From: Pseudomonadota bacterium | Lineage (GTDB): Bacteria; Pseudomonadota; Alphaproteobacteria; Rhodobacterales; Rhodobacteraceae | Assembly (NCBI GenBank): GCA_020161655.1 | Contig: JAIUPC010000006.1 | Location: forward strand, 248,001-312,000 | Length of the DNA: 64,000 bases | Reading direction: 5' to 3' | Shown here: positions 37,332 to 45,290 of the stretch, piece by piece | How the letters are laid out: every line of letters starts with the position of its first letter | How positions within the stretch are numbered: position 1 is the first letter of the stretch | Position numbers and translations under genes: made by a program | The notes under the pieces: model-generated | Told to the model about the DNA's origin: nothing | Databases searched by the model: none | What the model saw: only the letters and a program-made list of their open reading frames with translations

Positions 37332-38587
37332 CGCTTTCCGATCCGGTCGCTTTCCTCCGTGGCCTGTTCGACCGCGCTGTCGAGGTCGCCGACCCGATGC
37401 GGTCGCTGGCACAGCATCTGCCGCCTCGGCCCGAAGGCCGCGTGGTCGTCGTCGGCGCCGGCAAGGCCAGCGCCCGGATGGCCGAGGCGGTCGAGGCCGC
37501 CTGGGGGCCTTGCGAGGGGCTTGTGATCACGCGCTACGGCTATGGCCGGCCCTGCCGCGGGATCGAGATTGTCGAGGCTGCCCATCCGGTCCCGGATGAG
37601 GCCGGTTTTCGCGCCACGGACCGGATGCTCGACCTGCTCGGCGGGCTGGGGGCGGATACCTTCATCCTCGCACTCATCTCGGGCGGGGCATCGGCGCTGC
37701 TGGTTGCGCCGGCGGAAGGGGTTTCGCTGGCTGACAAGTCGGCGGTCAACGCGGCCCTTCTTGCCTCGGGCGCGCCGATCGACCGGATGAACACCCTTCG
37801 CAAGCACCTGTCGCGGGTGAAGGGCGGCCAGCTTGCCGCCGCCGCTTACCCGGCGCGGATGCTGAGCCTGATGATCTCGGACGTGCCCGGCGACGATCCG
37901 GCGCTCATCGGTTCGGGTCCGACTGTCGGGGATGCCTCGACCGCTTCCGAGGCGCGGGGGATCCTCGACCGCTGGCTGGTGGATGTCCCGGAAAGCGTCC
38001 GCGCCGCGTTGAACCGGCCAACCGGCGTCGTGCCGCCCGGCGATGCGCGCCTGTCGCGGGTGGAGAACCTGCTCTACGCCGCCCCCTCGCAATCACTCGC
38101 CGCCGCCGCCGAAATGGCGCTGGGAGCAGGGTGGGAGGTGCGGCTTCTGGGCGACGCGCTGGAGGGCGAGGCACGCGATGTCGCCCGCGAACAGGCGGCG
38201 ATGGCGCTGAAGGACAAGGCGGAACGGCCCGAGGGCGCGCCGCCGATCCTGCTTCTCTCGGGCGGCGAGCTGACCGTCACCCGGCGCGGCAATGGAGTCG
38301 GCGGGCCGAACGCGGAGTTCAGCCTTGCACTTGCCATCGCGCTCGAAGGCGCGCCGGGCATCCATGCGATTGCCTGCGACACCGACGGCGTGGACGGCGC
38401 GGCGGAGGTTGCCGGAGCCGTGGTCACGCCTGCGACGCTTGAAAAGGCGAAAAAGGCCGGAATAGACCCTCAATCCGCCCTCGCCGCCAATGATGCCCAC
38501 AGCTTCTTCGGTGCCATCGGCGATCAGGTCGTCACCGGGCCGACGCTGACCAATGTCAACGATTTCCGGGCGATCCTGATCGGCTGA
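37328..38587 (+). CDS. Glycerate 2-kinase (MOFRL/TtuD family)
   Basis: 419-residue glycerate kinase of the GckA/TtuD type, forming 2-phosphoglycerate from D-glycerate. The N-terminal domain has VVVVGAGKASARMAEAV at about 37-53, SGGASALLVAPAEGVSL near 117-133 and LNTLRKHLSRVKGGQLA-like TLRKHLSRVKGGQLAAA; the C-terminal MOFRL domain has LLSGGELTVTRRGNGVGGPN and AIACDTDGVDGAAEVAGA. It uses a GTG start overlapping the LacI stop (GTGA). As last gene of the operon it suggests that the pathway yields glycerate or hydroxypyruvate/tartronate semialdehyde. Confidence 0.93.
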   Translation: MTLSDPVAFLRGLFDRAVEVADPMRSLAQHLPPRPEGRVVVVGAGKASARMAEAVEAAWGPCEGLVITRYGYGRPCRGIEIVEAAHPVPDEAGFRATDRMLDLLGGLGADTFILALISGGASALLVAPAEGVSLADKSAVNAALLASGAPIDRMNTLRKHLSRVKGGQLAAAAYPARMLSLMISDVPGDDPALIGSGPTVGDASTASEARGILDRWLVDVPESVRAALNRPTGVVPPGDARLSRVENLLYAAPSQSLAAAAEMALGAGWEVRLLGDALEGEARDVAREQAAMALKDKAERPEGAPPILLLSGGELTVTRRGNGVGGPNAEFSLALAIALEGAPGIHAIACDTDGVDGAAEVAGAVVTPATLEKAKKAGIDPQSALAANDAHSFFGAIGDQVVTGPTLTNVNDFRAILIG

Positions 38588-38593
38588 GGGGCC

Positions 38594-39994
38594 TTAATGC
38601 GCCCAAGGGCCGTGCTGGCCCTTGGCGCCGGTATCCATCCTTTCGAACCCATGCAGCCCGAAGAAGTCGCGCTGACCCTGGATCATGTTCGCCGTGCCGC
38701 GCGCGGTGCGGAGCGTGTCGAAATAGGCGATGCCGGAGCCGAGCGCGGGAACCGCGATCCCCGCCGTCACGGCATTGGCGACGACCGAGCGAAGCGCGCC
38801 TTCGGTACCCTTCACCATCCGCGTGAAGGCTGGCGCGAGGAGCAGGTTCCGCGCGCTGTTTTCCTCAAGCGCACTCGCCATGTCGTTCAACATCCGCGAC
38901 CGGATGATGCAGCCCGCACGCCAGACGCGCGCCACATCGGGCAGATGGATTTTCCAGCCGAATTCGGCGGAAGCCGCCGCGAGCATCCCGAAGCCTTGCG
39001 CGTAGCACATGATCTTGCCGGCGATCAGCGCCTGTTCCAGCGCCTGAAGCGTGACGGCGCCATCGGCAAGCCTGCCGCCACCCCGGCCGAAAAGCGCCTC
39101 GGCCTCGGCCCGCTCAGTTCGCCGCGCCGAAAGATTGCGCGCCGCGACGGCGGCCTCGATTGCCGGGACCGGGCTGGCGAGGTGCTGCGCCTCGATCACC
39201 GTCCAGCGGCCCGTGCCCTTCTGGCCGGCGGAATCGACGATGACGTCGAGGAGCGGGCCGCCGGTCGCGGCATCGGTGCTTTGCGCGACGATGCCGGAAA
39301 TCTCGACGAGGTAGGATTCGAGCGGCCCCTTGTTCCAGGCCTCAAAGGTCTTGCCGATCTTGTCGTCCGAAAGGCCAAGGCCGTCGCGCATGATCCCGTA
39401 GGTCTCGGCGATCATCTGCATGTCGGCATATTCGATACCGTTGTGGACGGTCTTGACGAAATGGCCGGCACCTTCCGGCCCCATCCAGGTCGCGCAGGGC
39501 TCGCCCTCGAACTTCGCGCTGATCGCCTCAAGGATCGGCGCGACGCGGTCCCAATGTTCGCGCGCCCCGCCGCCCATGATCGCGGGCCCGTGTCGCGCGC
39601 CCTCTTCCCCGCCCGAAACGCCAATGCCAAGGAACGGCCCGGTCGCGCTCTTCATGCGGCGGACGGTATCCTGGAAATTCGCATTGCCGGCGTCGATGAT
39701 GAGGTCGTCGGCATCCAGAAGCGGCCTCAGGGCAGCGATCTGCTCATCAACCACCGGCCCGGCCGGCACCATCAGGATGATCGTGCGCGGCCTCGCGATG
39801 GCGGTCACCAGATCGGCAAGGCTTTCGGTTGGCACGATCCGTTGCGCCAGATCGCCCGCGGAGGCGAAGAACACCCGCGTCACCGAAGTCGTGCGATTGA
39901 AGACGGCGATGCCGAAGCCCTTCTCGGCGATGTTGAGCGCCAATGCGGCGCCCATCGTGCCAAGGCCGATCAGGCCGATATCAGCATGTTTCAT
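38594..39994 (-). CDS. gnd: 6-phosphogluconate dehydrogenase (decarboxylating)
   Basis: Converts 6-phosphogluconate and NADP+ to ribulose 5-phosphate and CO2. 466 residues, against 468 in Escherichia coli. Rossmann motif IGLIGLGTMGAALALNIAEKG at residues 6-26; catalytic segment GHFVKTVHNGIEYADMQ with Lys181, His184, Asn185 and Glu188, equivalent to the canonical Lys/His/Asn/Glu set; SAGQKGTGRWT and the C-terminal RDFFGLHGFERMD are also present. The start at 39994 has a GGGGG site 5 nt upstream; the longer frame to 40078 is rejected. It is convergent with the glycerate kinase gene (6-bp gap) and divergent from the next gene. Confidence 0.96.
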   Translation of the reverse strand: MKHADIGLIGLGTMGAALALNIAEKGFGIAVFNRTTSVTRVFFASAGDLAQRIVPTESLADLVTAIARPRTIILMVPAGPVVDEQIAALRPLLDADDLIIDAGNANFQDTVRRMKSATGPFLGIGVSGGEEGARHGPAIMGGGAREHWDRVAPILEAISAKFEGEPCATWMGPEGAGHFVKTVHNGIEYADMQMIAETYGIMRDGLGLSDDKIGKTFEAWNKGPLESYLVEISGIVAQSTDAATGGPLLDVIVDSAGQKGTGRWTVIEAQHLASPVPAIEAAVAARNLSARRTERAEAEALFGRGGGRLADGAVTLQALEQALIAGKIMCYAQGFGMLAAASAEFGWKIHLPDVARVWRAGCIIRSRMLNDMASALEENSARNLLLAPAFTRMVKGTEGALRSVVANAVTAGIAVPALGSGIAYFDTLRTARGTANMIQGQRDFFGLHGFERMDTGAKGQHGPWAH

Positions 39995-40135
39995 CCGCGT
40001 CCCCCTTCGTTCGCAATCAGGCAGCGTCCACTGTCGCGTGCCATGTGCCGGATGTACAGAGTTTGCGCTACCAGTCACCCTTGCGTAAGCCGCCGGGTTC
40101 TGCCGGAATGGCCGGAGTTACGGGAGGGAATGGCG

Positions 40136-41002
40136 TTGAAGATCGGGTTTCTCGGCACCGGCCTGATGGGCACACCGATGATCCGCAGGCTGGCGGCGGC
40201 GGGGCATCAGATTCGGGTCTGGAATCGCACCCCCGACCGCGCCGCGGCGCTGTCCCCGGTTGCCGAGGTCTGCGCAACGGCGGCTGATGCTGCCCGCGAC
40301 AGTGACATGGTGATTTCCATGCTGCTCGACGGGCCGGTGACGCGTGACGTGCTGGAGGGTCTGGGCGTGATTGCCGCGATGGGCAAGGGCGGGCTGCTCA
40401 TCAACATGGCCTCGGTCGAGCCTGCGACGGATATCGCGCTGGCGGCCAAGGCCAGGGCGAAAGGTGCAGGCTATCTCGACGCCCCTGTCTCGGGCGGTGT
40501 CGCCGGGGCGGAAGCCGGGGCGCTCGCCATCCTCGTTGGCGGGTCGGAGGCGGATTTCGTCCGCGCTGAGCCATTTTTGCGCCTGATGGGACGCCCGACG
40601 CGGATTGGAGAGTCCGGCGCGGGCCAGGCGGCAAAGCTCGCCAATCAGGTCATTGTCGGCAGCACCATCGCCGCCGTGGCAGAGGCGTTCTGGCTGGCCG
40701 AAGCGGCGGGCTGCGATCTTGGCCTTCTGCGCGAGGCGCTGCGCGGCGGCTTCGCCGACAGCCGCATTCTCGACCTTCACGGCAAGCGCATGGTGGATGG
40801 CAATTTCGTTCCGGGCGGGCGGGCCGCGCTGCAACTGAAGGATCTCGACAACGCTCTGGCCTTGGCGGCCGAAAAGGGCCTGACCTTGCCGGTTTCACGT
40901 ACGGCGCGTGAAGGCTATGCCGGTCTGGTGGCGATGCCAGACGGCGCGGACCTTGACCACGCCGCCTATTTCCTCTGGCTGGCCGAGGGCGCGCGTCGGT
41001 GA
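40136..41002 (+). CDS. beta-Hydroxyacid dehydrogenase, tartronate-semialdehyde-reductase-like
   Basis: 288-residue NAD(P)-dependent enzyme of the 3-hydroxyisobutyrate dehydrogenase family. The N-terminal cofactor motif is KIGFLGTGLMGTPMIRRL, the substrate motif LDAPVSGGVAGAEAGALAI near 115-133, and the catalytic lysine is Lys167 in GAGQAAKLANQ. Start choice: a GGGAGG at 40122-40127 lies 2 nt before the ATG at 40130 but 8 nt before the TTG at 40136, so TTG (product MKIGFLG...) is preferred; both are in frame. The gluconokinase gene overlaps its end by 4 nt. Reduction of tartronate semialdehyde to glycerate, feeding the glycerate kinase, is the favoured guess. Confidence 0.85.
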   Translation: MKIGFLGTGLMGTPMIRRLAAAGHQIRVWNRTPDRAAALSPVAEVCATAADAARDSDMVISMLLDGPVTRDVLEGLGVIAAMGKGGLLINMASVEPATDIALAAKARAKGAGYLDAPVSGGVAGAEAGALAILVGGSEADFVRAEPFLRLMGRPTRIGESGAGQAAKLANQVIVGSTIAAVAEAFWLAEAAGCDLGLLREALRGGFADSRILDLHGKRMVDGNFVPGGRAALQLKDLDNALALAAEKGLTLPVSRTAREGYAGLVAMPDGADLDHAAYFLWLAEGARR

Positions 41003-41493
41003 AACGGGCCGTCGTGGTCATGGGCGTTTCCGGCGCCGGCAAAAGTACCGTAGGGCAGGCCTTCGCCGGGCGGATCGGCGCGCTGTTCATAGAGGGCGAT
41101 GACCTTCACCCCGAGGCGAACCGCAGGAAGATGGCCGGGGGCGTTCCGCTTACCGAAGCAGACCGGATACCGTGGCTGAAAACTGTCGTGGCAAGGATCA
41201 GGGAGGCGGAGGAGAGCAATGTCGTCGTCGCCTGTTCGGCGCTCCGCCGGTGCTACCGCGACCTGATCCGGACGGAATCGGGTTGCCCGGTGATCTTTGT
41301 GCATTTGACCGCCGATGCCGCAATCCTCAGCCAGCGTCTTCAGGCGCGGCAGGGTCATTTCATGCCGGCAGCCTTGCTTGGCAGCCAGTTGGCCCTGCTT
41401 GAGCCGCTGGGGCCGGGTGAACCGCATCTGACCATCGACATTCGCGCGCCCGTTGAAGACGTGGTGGAGCAGATGATCGCCTCGCTTCTCTGA
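40999..41493 (+). CDS. gntK: Gluconokinase
   Basis: 164-residue P-loop kinase that phosphorylates D-gluconate to 6-phosphogluconate. Walker A GVSGAGKST at residues 9-17; the family signature IEGDDLHPEANRRKMAGGVPLTEADRIPWL at about 31-60 (segments FIEGDDLHPEAN and MAGGVPLTEADRIPW); VVACSALRRCYRDLIR, and HFMPAALLGSQLALLEPL. A GTG start overlaps the upstream stop (GTGA). With gnd next door this provides a gluconate to ribulose-5-phosphate route. Confidence 0.95.
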   Translation: MKRAVVVMGVSGAGKSTVGQAFAGRIGALFIEGDDLHPEANRRKMAGGVPLTEADRIPWLKTVVARIREAEESNVVVACSALRRCYRDLIRTESGCPVIFVHLTADAAILSQRLQARQGHFMPAALLGSQLALLEPLGPGEPHLTIDIRAPVEDVVEQMIASLL

Positions 41494-41510
41494 GGCGGCG
41501 TGAGGCCGAT

Positions 41511-42128
41511 TCAGATGGTGATGGCGCCGCCGAGGCGACAGGCAAGGATGCGCCGGGCATTCGGCAGGTCGTTCTCTTCCGCCCGTGCCAAAGCCGCGTC
41601 CTTCGAAAGCCCGTAGTGGCGCCAGCGCTGCACCAGCCGGTCGCGGAGGACGGATTCGGAGGCATCAAGGAACAAGGCCACATCCCAAAGTGGCGCCAGG
41701 TCGCGCCAGGAATCTTCGTCGAACATCAGATAGTTGCCTTCGACGATGACCGTGTCAGCGGTGGCGGGAACCAGCCCTGCCCCGGCGATGGCAATGTCGC
41801 GGGTGCGGTCGAAGACCGGCACGAAGGTCTCTTCGCCGGCCCTCAGCCGGCGTATCATGGCGATGAATCCCCGGGCATCGAAGGTTTCCGGCGCGCCCTT
41901 TCGCCCCAGGAGGCCGCGTTCGGACAATATCCGGTTGTCGAGATGATAGCCGTCCATCGGCACCACGACGGCGTTAGCGCCCGTGGCGGCAAGGGCGTCG
42001 CGGAGCGCTTCCGCGATGGTCGACTTGCCGGTCGCGGGCGGCCCGGCCAGCGCAACAAGGCGGCGCGCGCCTGCCCTTTCGGGCAGGCGCGCTACGATGG
42101 CAGCCACGCGGTCCTCGATTGTGGACAC
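41511..42128 (-). CDS. frcK: FrcK-like nucleoside/phosphoribulokinase-family kinase
   Basis: 205-residue P-loop kinase of the uridine kinase/phosphoribulokinase fold. Walker A LAGPPATGKSTIAEAL near residues 27-42, MDGYHLDNRIL (DGYH motif) near 58-68, and VIVEGNYLMFDEDSW. A GTG start follows an AGGGGGG site, 8 bp after the ABC ATPase gene. The position downstream of frcA matches the frcBCAK operon described in Sinorhizobium meliloti, where FrcK is a putative kinase of uncertain substrate. A role in phosphorylating imported fructose is plausible but not shown by sequence. Confidence 0.82.
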   Translation of the reverse strand: MSTIEDRVAAIVARLPERAGARRLVALAGPPATGKSTIAEALRDALAATGANAVVVPMDGYHLDNRILSERGLLGRKGAPETFDARGFIAMIRRLRAGEETFVPVFDRTRDIAIAGAGLVPATADTVIVEGNYLMFDEDSWRDLAPLWDVALFLDASESVLRDRLVQRWRHYGLSKDAALARAEENDLPNARRILACRLGGAITI

Positions 42129-42136
42129 GCGCCCCC

Positions 42137-42916
42137 CTAGGCTGCCATTGACTCGGCGGGCGGTTCCTTGGCGCCGGTCATGAACGCCACCGCGTCCGAC
42201 ATCGTGTAGTCCTGCGGCTTGACCACGCAGAGACGCCGCCCGAGACGGTGGATGTGGATACGGTCCGCGACCTCGAACACATGCGGCATGTTGTGGCTGA
42301 TGAGGATGATCGGAATCCCCCGCGCCCGCACGTCGCGGATCAGTTCCAGCACCCGGCGGCTTTCCTTGACGCCCAGCGCCGCCGTCGGTTCGTCAAGTAT
42401 CACCACCTTGGACCCGAAGGCCGCCGCACGCGCCACCGCGACCCCCTGCCGCTGGCCGCCCGACAGGGTCTCGACTGCCTGGTTGATGTTCTGGATCGTC
42501 ATCAGGCCAAGCTCGTTGAGCTTCTCGCGGGCGAACTTCTCCATCTTCGGCCGGTCGAGCTTGCGGAACCACGACCCCATGATGCCGGGTTTCCTGAGCT
42601 CGCGCCCCATGAACATGTTGTCGGCGATGGAAAGCGCGGGCGACATCGCCAGCGTCTGGTAGACGCATTCGATGCCGTGCCCCCGCGCCTCGAGCGGCGA
42701 GGAGAAGTGAACCTTCTGCCCGTCCAGCCAGATCTCACCTTCGTCCGGCTGGACCGCCCCCGACAGCGCCTTGATGAGCGAGGATTTCCCGGCACCGTTG
42801 TCACCGATAACGGCAAGGATTTCGCCCGGCATCAACTCGAAGTCGCAGTGGTCGAGCGCGGTGACCTTGCCGTAGCGCTTGACGAGGTTGCGGGCCTTCA
42901 CGATGGGTTCGGTCAT
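42137..42916 (-). CDS. frcA: Fructose-type sugar ABC transporter ATP-binding protein
   Basis: 259-residue ABC ATPase of the CUT2 class but with a single ATPase domain, as in FrcA. Walker A GDNGAGKS at 38-45, Q-loop VYQTLAMSPAL, signature LSGGQRQGVAVARAAAFG, Walker B VVILDEPTAALG, and H-loop LISHNMPHV. Most CUT2 ATPases are duplicated and ~500 residues long, so the short form supports the Frc assignment. The start at 42916 overlaps the permease stop by 4 nt; the longer frame to 42991 is rejected. It works with FrcC and FrcB. Confidence 0.93.
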   Translation of the reverse strand: MTEPIVKARNLVKRYGKVTALDHCDFELMPGEILAVIGDNGAGKSSLIKALSGAVQPDEGEIWLDGQKVHFSSPLEARGHGIECVYQTLAMSPALSIADNMFMGRELRKPGIMGSWFRKLDRPKMEKFAREKLNELGLMTIQNINQAVETLSGGQRQGVAVARAAAFGSKVVILDEPTAALGVKESRRVLELIRDVRARGIPIILISHNMPHVFEVADRIHIHRLGRRLCVVKPQDYTMSDAVAFMTGAKEPPAESMAA

Positions 42917-43986
42917 GACGACACCTTTCTGATCCACTGGTCCACGGCGACGGCGAAGATGATAAGCACACCGATGAGGAAGAAGGTCCATTGTGGGTCG
43001 GTGCCGACCAGACGCAGACCCATCTCGAAGACGCCCACGATCAGCGCCCCGAAGAACATGCCGATGATCGAGCCGCGCCCGCCGAAGAGCGAGATGCCCC
43101 CGATCACAACGGCTGTGATCGACTGGATGTTGCCAAGCTGCCCTGTAGAGGCGGTCGGCGAGACAGAGCCGAAGCGACCGATCATCACCCAGCCGGCGAT
43201 GGCGCAGAATAGACCCGCCAGCGCATAGACCTGGATGATGATCCGGTCGGTCCGGACACCAGCGAGTTTAGCGGCCTCGGCGTCATCGCCCACGGCATAG
43301 ACGTGGCGGCCCCAGGCGGTCTGGCGCAGTATGTAGGACATGACGGCGACAAGAATAATCATGAGGAAGACCGCGTAGAGTACCTTCACGCCACCGGGCT
43401 GGATCGCATAGCCCCAAAACTGAAGCGATGGCGCATTGGCTGCAATGTCCTGACTGCGGATCGTCTCGTTGGCCGAGAAGATGAAGTTCGAGGAGAGATA
43501 GACCTGCCAGGTGCCAAGCGTGACGATGAAGGGCGGCAATCGCAGCCGGGAGATCAGATATCCGTTGATGTATCCCATGAGCGTGCCCAGAGCCAGCCCG
43601 ATCAGGATGGCCAGCGGCGCGGGCACGCCGTAGCGGAAAGTCAACTGGCCCATCAGGACCGATGAGAAGACCGCGATTGCTCCCACCGACAGGTCGATGC
43701 CGGCCGTCAGGACGACGAGGGTCTGCGCCACGCCGAGAATGCCGACGATGGCGATTTGCTGCAGGATCGTCGACATCGTGGTCGCCTTGAAGAAGTTCTG
43801 CGACAGCACGGCAAAGACGATCACGGAGACCACGAGAACAATCATCGGCACGGCCGACGGCGTCTGGTGGAGCCAGTGCTGAAGTTTCTTCAGGATGTTG
43901 GTTTCTTCGTGGAACTCCGCGACCGTTTCGGAAGCGCCCTTAAGACCCTCCTCGAATGTGGTCGCGGTTTTGGGTTCGCTCGCCAT
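42913..43986 (-). CDS. frcC: Fructose-type sugar ABC transporter permease
   Basis: 357-residue inner-membrane permease of the RbsC-like CUT2 family with about eight to ten hydrophobic segments from residue 47 onward (VPMIVLVVSVIVFAVLSQNFF) and the family motif LTAGIDLSVGAIAVFSSVLMG. The GRHVYAVGDDAEAAKLAGV loop near residues 230-248 is the ATPase-coupling (EAA-like) segment. The N-terminal ~45 residues are a charged cytoplasmic tail, as in FrcC. The start at 43986 has GAGGAGGG 5 nt upstream. It is separated from frcB by 103 bp that contain an attenuator-like terminator. Confidence 0.93.
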   Translation of the reverse strand: MASEPKTATTFEEGLKGASETVAEFHEETNILKKLQHWLHQTPSAVPMIVLVVSVIVFAVLSQNFFKATTMSTILQQIAIVGILGVAQTLVVLTAGIDLSVGAIAVFSSVLMGQLTFRYGVPAPLAILIGLALGTLMGYINGYLISRLRLPPFIVTLGTWQVYLSSNFIFSANETIRSQDIAANAPSLQFWGYAIQPGGVKVLYAVFLMIILVAVMSYILRQTAWGRHVYAVGDDAEAAKLAGVRTDRIIIQVYALAGLFCAIAGWVMIGRFGSVSPTASTGQLGNIQSITAVVIGGISLFGGRGSIIGMFFGALIVGVFEMGLRLVGTDPQWTFFLIGVLIIFAVAVDQWIRKVSS

Positions 43987-44021
43987 CGTCGCCCTCCTCA
44001 TTTATCCGATGCGGGCCTCGC

Positions 44022-44047
44022 AAAAAGGGCGGCGCGAATGGCCGCCC
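44022..44047 (-). terminator. Attenuator-like terminator between frcB and frcC
   Basis: On the minus strand GGGCGGC and GCCGCCC (plus coordinates 44041-44047 and 44027-44033) form a 7-bp G+C stem with a 7-nt loop, followed directly by TTTTTG (44022-44026). It is 43 bp after the frcB stop and 36 bp before the frcC start. Partial readthrough would make binding protein exceed permease, a usual ratio in such operons. Confidence 0.85.
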
Positions 44048-44089
44048 TCCGTTGGATCATAGCATCAAATCCGGATCTGTGGCCGGGAC

Positions 44090-45103
44090 TCAGCCCCAGC
44101 ACAGCTCCGTGCCCTTAGCCGAGTCGATCGACTCGACTCCGTCGACCGGCTTGTCGGTGATGAGCGCAACGCCGGTGTCGAAGAAGTCCTTGCCCTCGGT
44201 TGGCGCAGGCTTGGTGCCGTCCTTGGCAAAGGCGGCGATTGCCTCGATACCCTTCGACGCCATCAGCATCGGATATTGCTGCGAGGTCGCGCCGATCACG
44301 CCGTCCTTGACGTTGGCAACCCCCGGGCAGCCGCCGTCGACCGAGACGATGAGCGTCGAGCCTTCCTTGCCCACCGCTTTCAGCGCCTCATAGGCGCCGG
44401 CGGCGGCCGGCTCGTTGATCGTGTAGACGACGTTTATATCCGGGTCCTTGGCCAGCAGCGCTTCCATCGCCTTCAGCCCGCCTTCCTCGTTGCCGGCGGT
44501 GACGTCGTGGCCGACGACGCGCGGATCGGTTTCGTCGCCCCACTTGTTCGGATCACCGAGGTCGACGCCGAAGCCTTGCAGGAAGCCCTGGTCGCGCAGC
44601 ACGTCGACCGACGGCTGCCCGATGGCGAGGTCGAGAAGTGCGATCTTGGCGCTTGCGGCCGCGTCGCCCATCGTCGCCTTCGCCCACTGGCCGATCAGGA
44701 GGCCGGCCTGGAAGTTGTCGGTGGCAAAGGTTGCATCGGCGGCGTCGATCGGGTCGAGCGGAGTGTCGAGCGCGATCACGAGTATGCCCGCGTCGCGCGC
44801 GGCCTTGACCGAGTCTACGATCGCGGCGGTGTCGGAGGCGGTCAGCAGGATGCCCTTCGCGCCGTCGGCGATGCAGGCCTCTATCGCGGCGACCTGGCTT
44901 TCGTTGTCGCCGTCGACCTTGCCTGCGTACGACTTTAGCTCGATACCAAGCTCGGCCGCTTTCGCCTCGGCGCCTTCCTTCATCTTCACGAAGAACGGGT
45001 TGGTGTCCGTCTTTGTGATGAGGCAGGCGCTTTGGGCCGAAGCAGCACCGGCCACGCCCAAGCAAAGCGCGCCGACGGCGGCGCCCAATAGATACTTCGT
45101 CAT
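44090..45103 (-). CDS. frcB: Fructose-type sugar ABC transporter substrate-binding protein
   Basis: 337-residue periplasmic binding protein of the RbsB/FrcB class. Signal peptide [24 protein letters not shown], cleaved after about residue 23. The mature protein starts [20 protein letters not shown] (binding-site Asn-Pro-Phe-Phe) and contains [42 protein letters not shown], and [17 protein letters not shown]. The start at 45103 has AGGGAGGA 5 nt upstream. Cys residues near the N- and C-termini (CLITK, ELCWG) could form a disulfide. It is the first gene of frcBCAK, divergent from frcR. The sugar is inferred to be fructose from the operon match only. Confidence 0.92.
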   Translation of the reverse strand: MTKYLLGAAVGALCLGVAGAASAQSACLITKTDTNPFFVKMKEGAEAKAAELGIELKSYAGKVDGDNESQVAAIEACIADGAKGILLTASDTAAIVDSVKAARDAGILVIALDTPLDPIDAADATFATDNFQAGLLIGQWAKATMGDAAASAKIALLDLAIGQPSVDVLRDQGFLQGFGVDLGDPNKWGDETDPRVVGHDVTAGNEEGGLKAMEALLAKDPDINVVYTINEPAAAGAYEALKAVGKEGSTLIVSVDGGCPGVANVKDGVIGATSQQYPMLMASKGIEAIAAFAKDGTKPAPTEGKDFFDTGVALITDKPVDGVESIDSAKGTELCWG

Positions 45104-45217
45104 GTCGTCCTCCCTGACGTGAACACGGCGCGGGATCACCCGGCTGCCGCTCTTGGACAGTCGAATCTGCCTGTCCTCGCCACCGAATCTGTGCGGTTTC
45201 GCCGCGCCTGTCAATAA

Positions 45218-45240
45218 ATAAATAAATTTGATTTATTAAT
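45218..45240. promoter_or_regulatory. AT-rich palindrome in the frcB-frcR divergent region
   Basis: ATAAATAAAT, TTG spacer, ATTTATTAAT: 10-bp arms with one mismatch. It is strongly AT-rich in a G+C-rich genome and lies 114 bp before frcB and 50 bp before frcR. ROK repressors such as NagC and Mlc bind AT-rich palindromes of this type, so FrcR is the expected ligand and both divergent transcripts could be controlled from it. Confidence 0.75.
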
Positions 45241-45290
45241 CTGGATATGACTAGGCTTGACCCTGACGAGGGAGGAGATAATGCAGCCGA

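Noticed and set aside
38597-40135. Plus-strand frame running across gnd into the hydroxyacid dehydrogenase
   Set aside because: The part over gnd is antisense shadow; the real gene starts at 40136 (or 40130) after a ribosome site.
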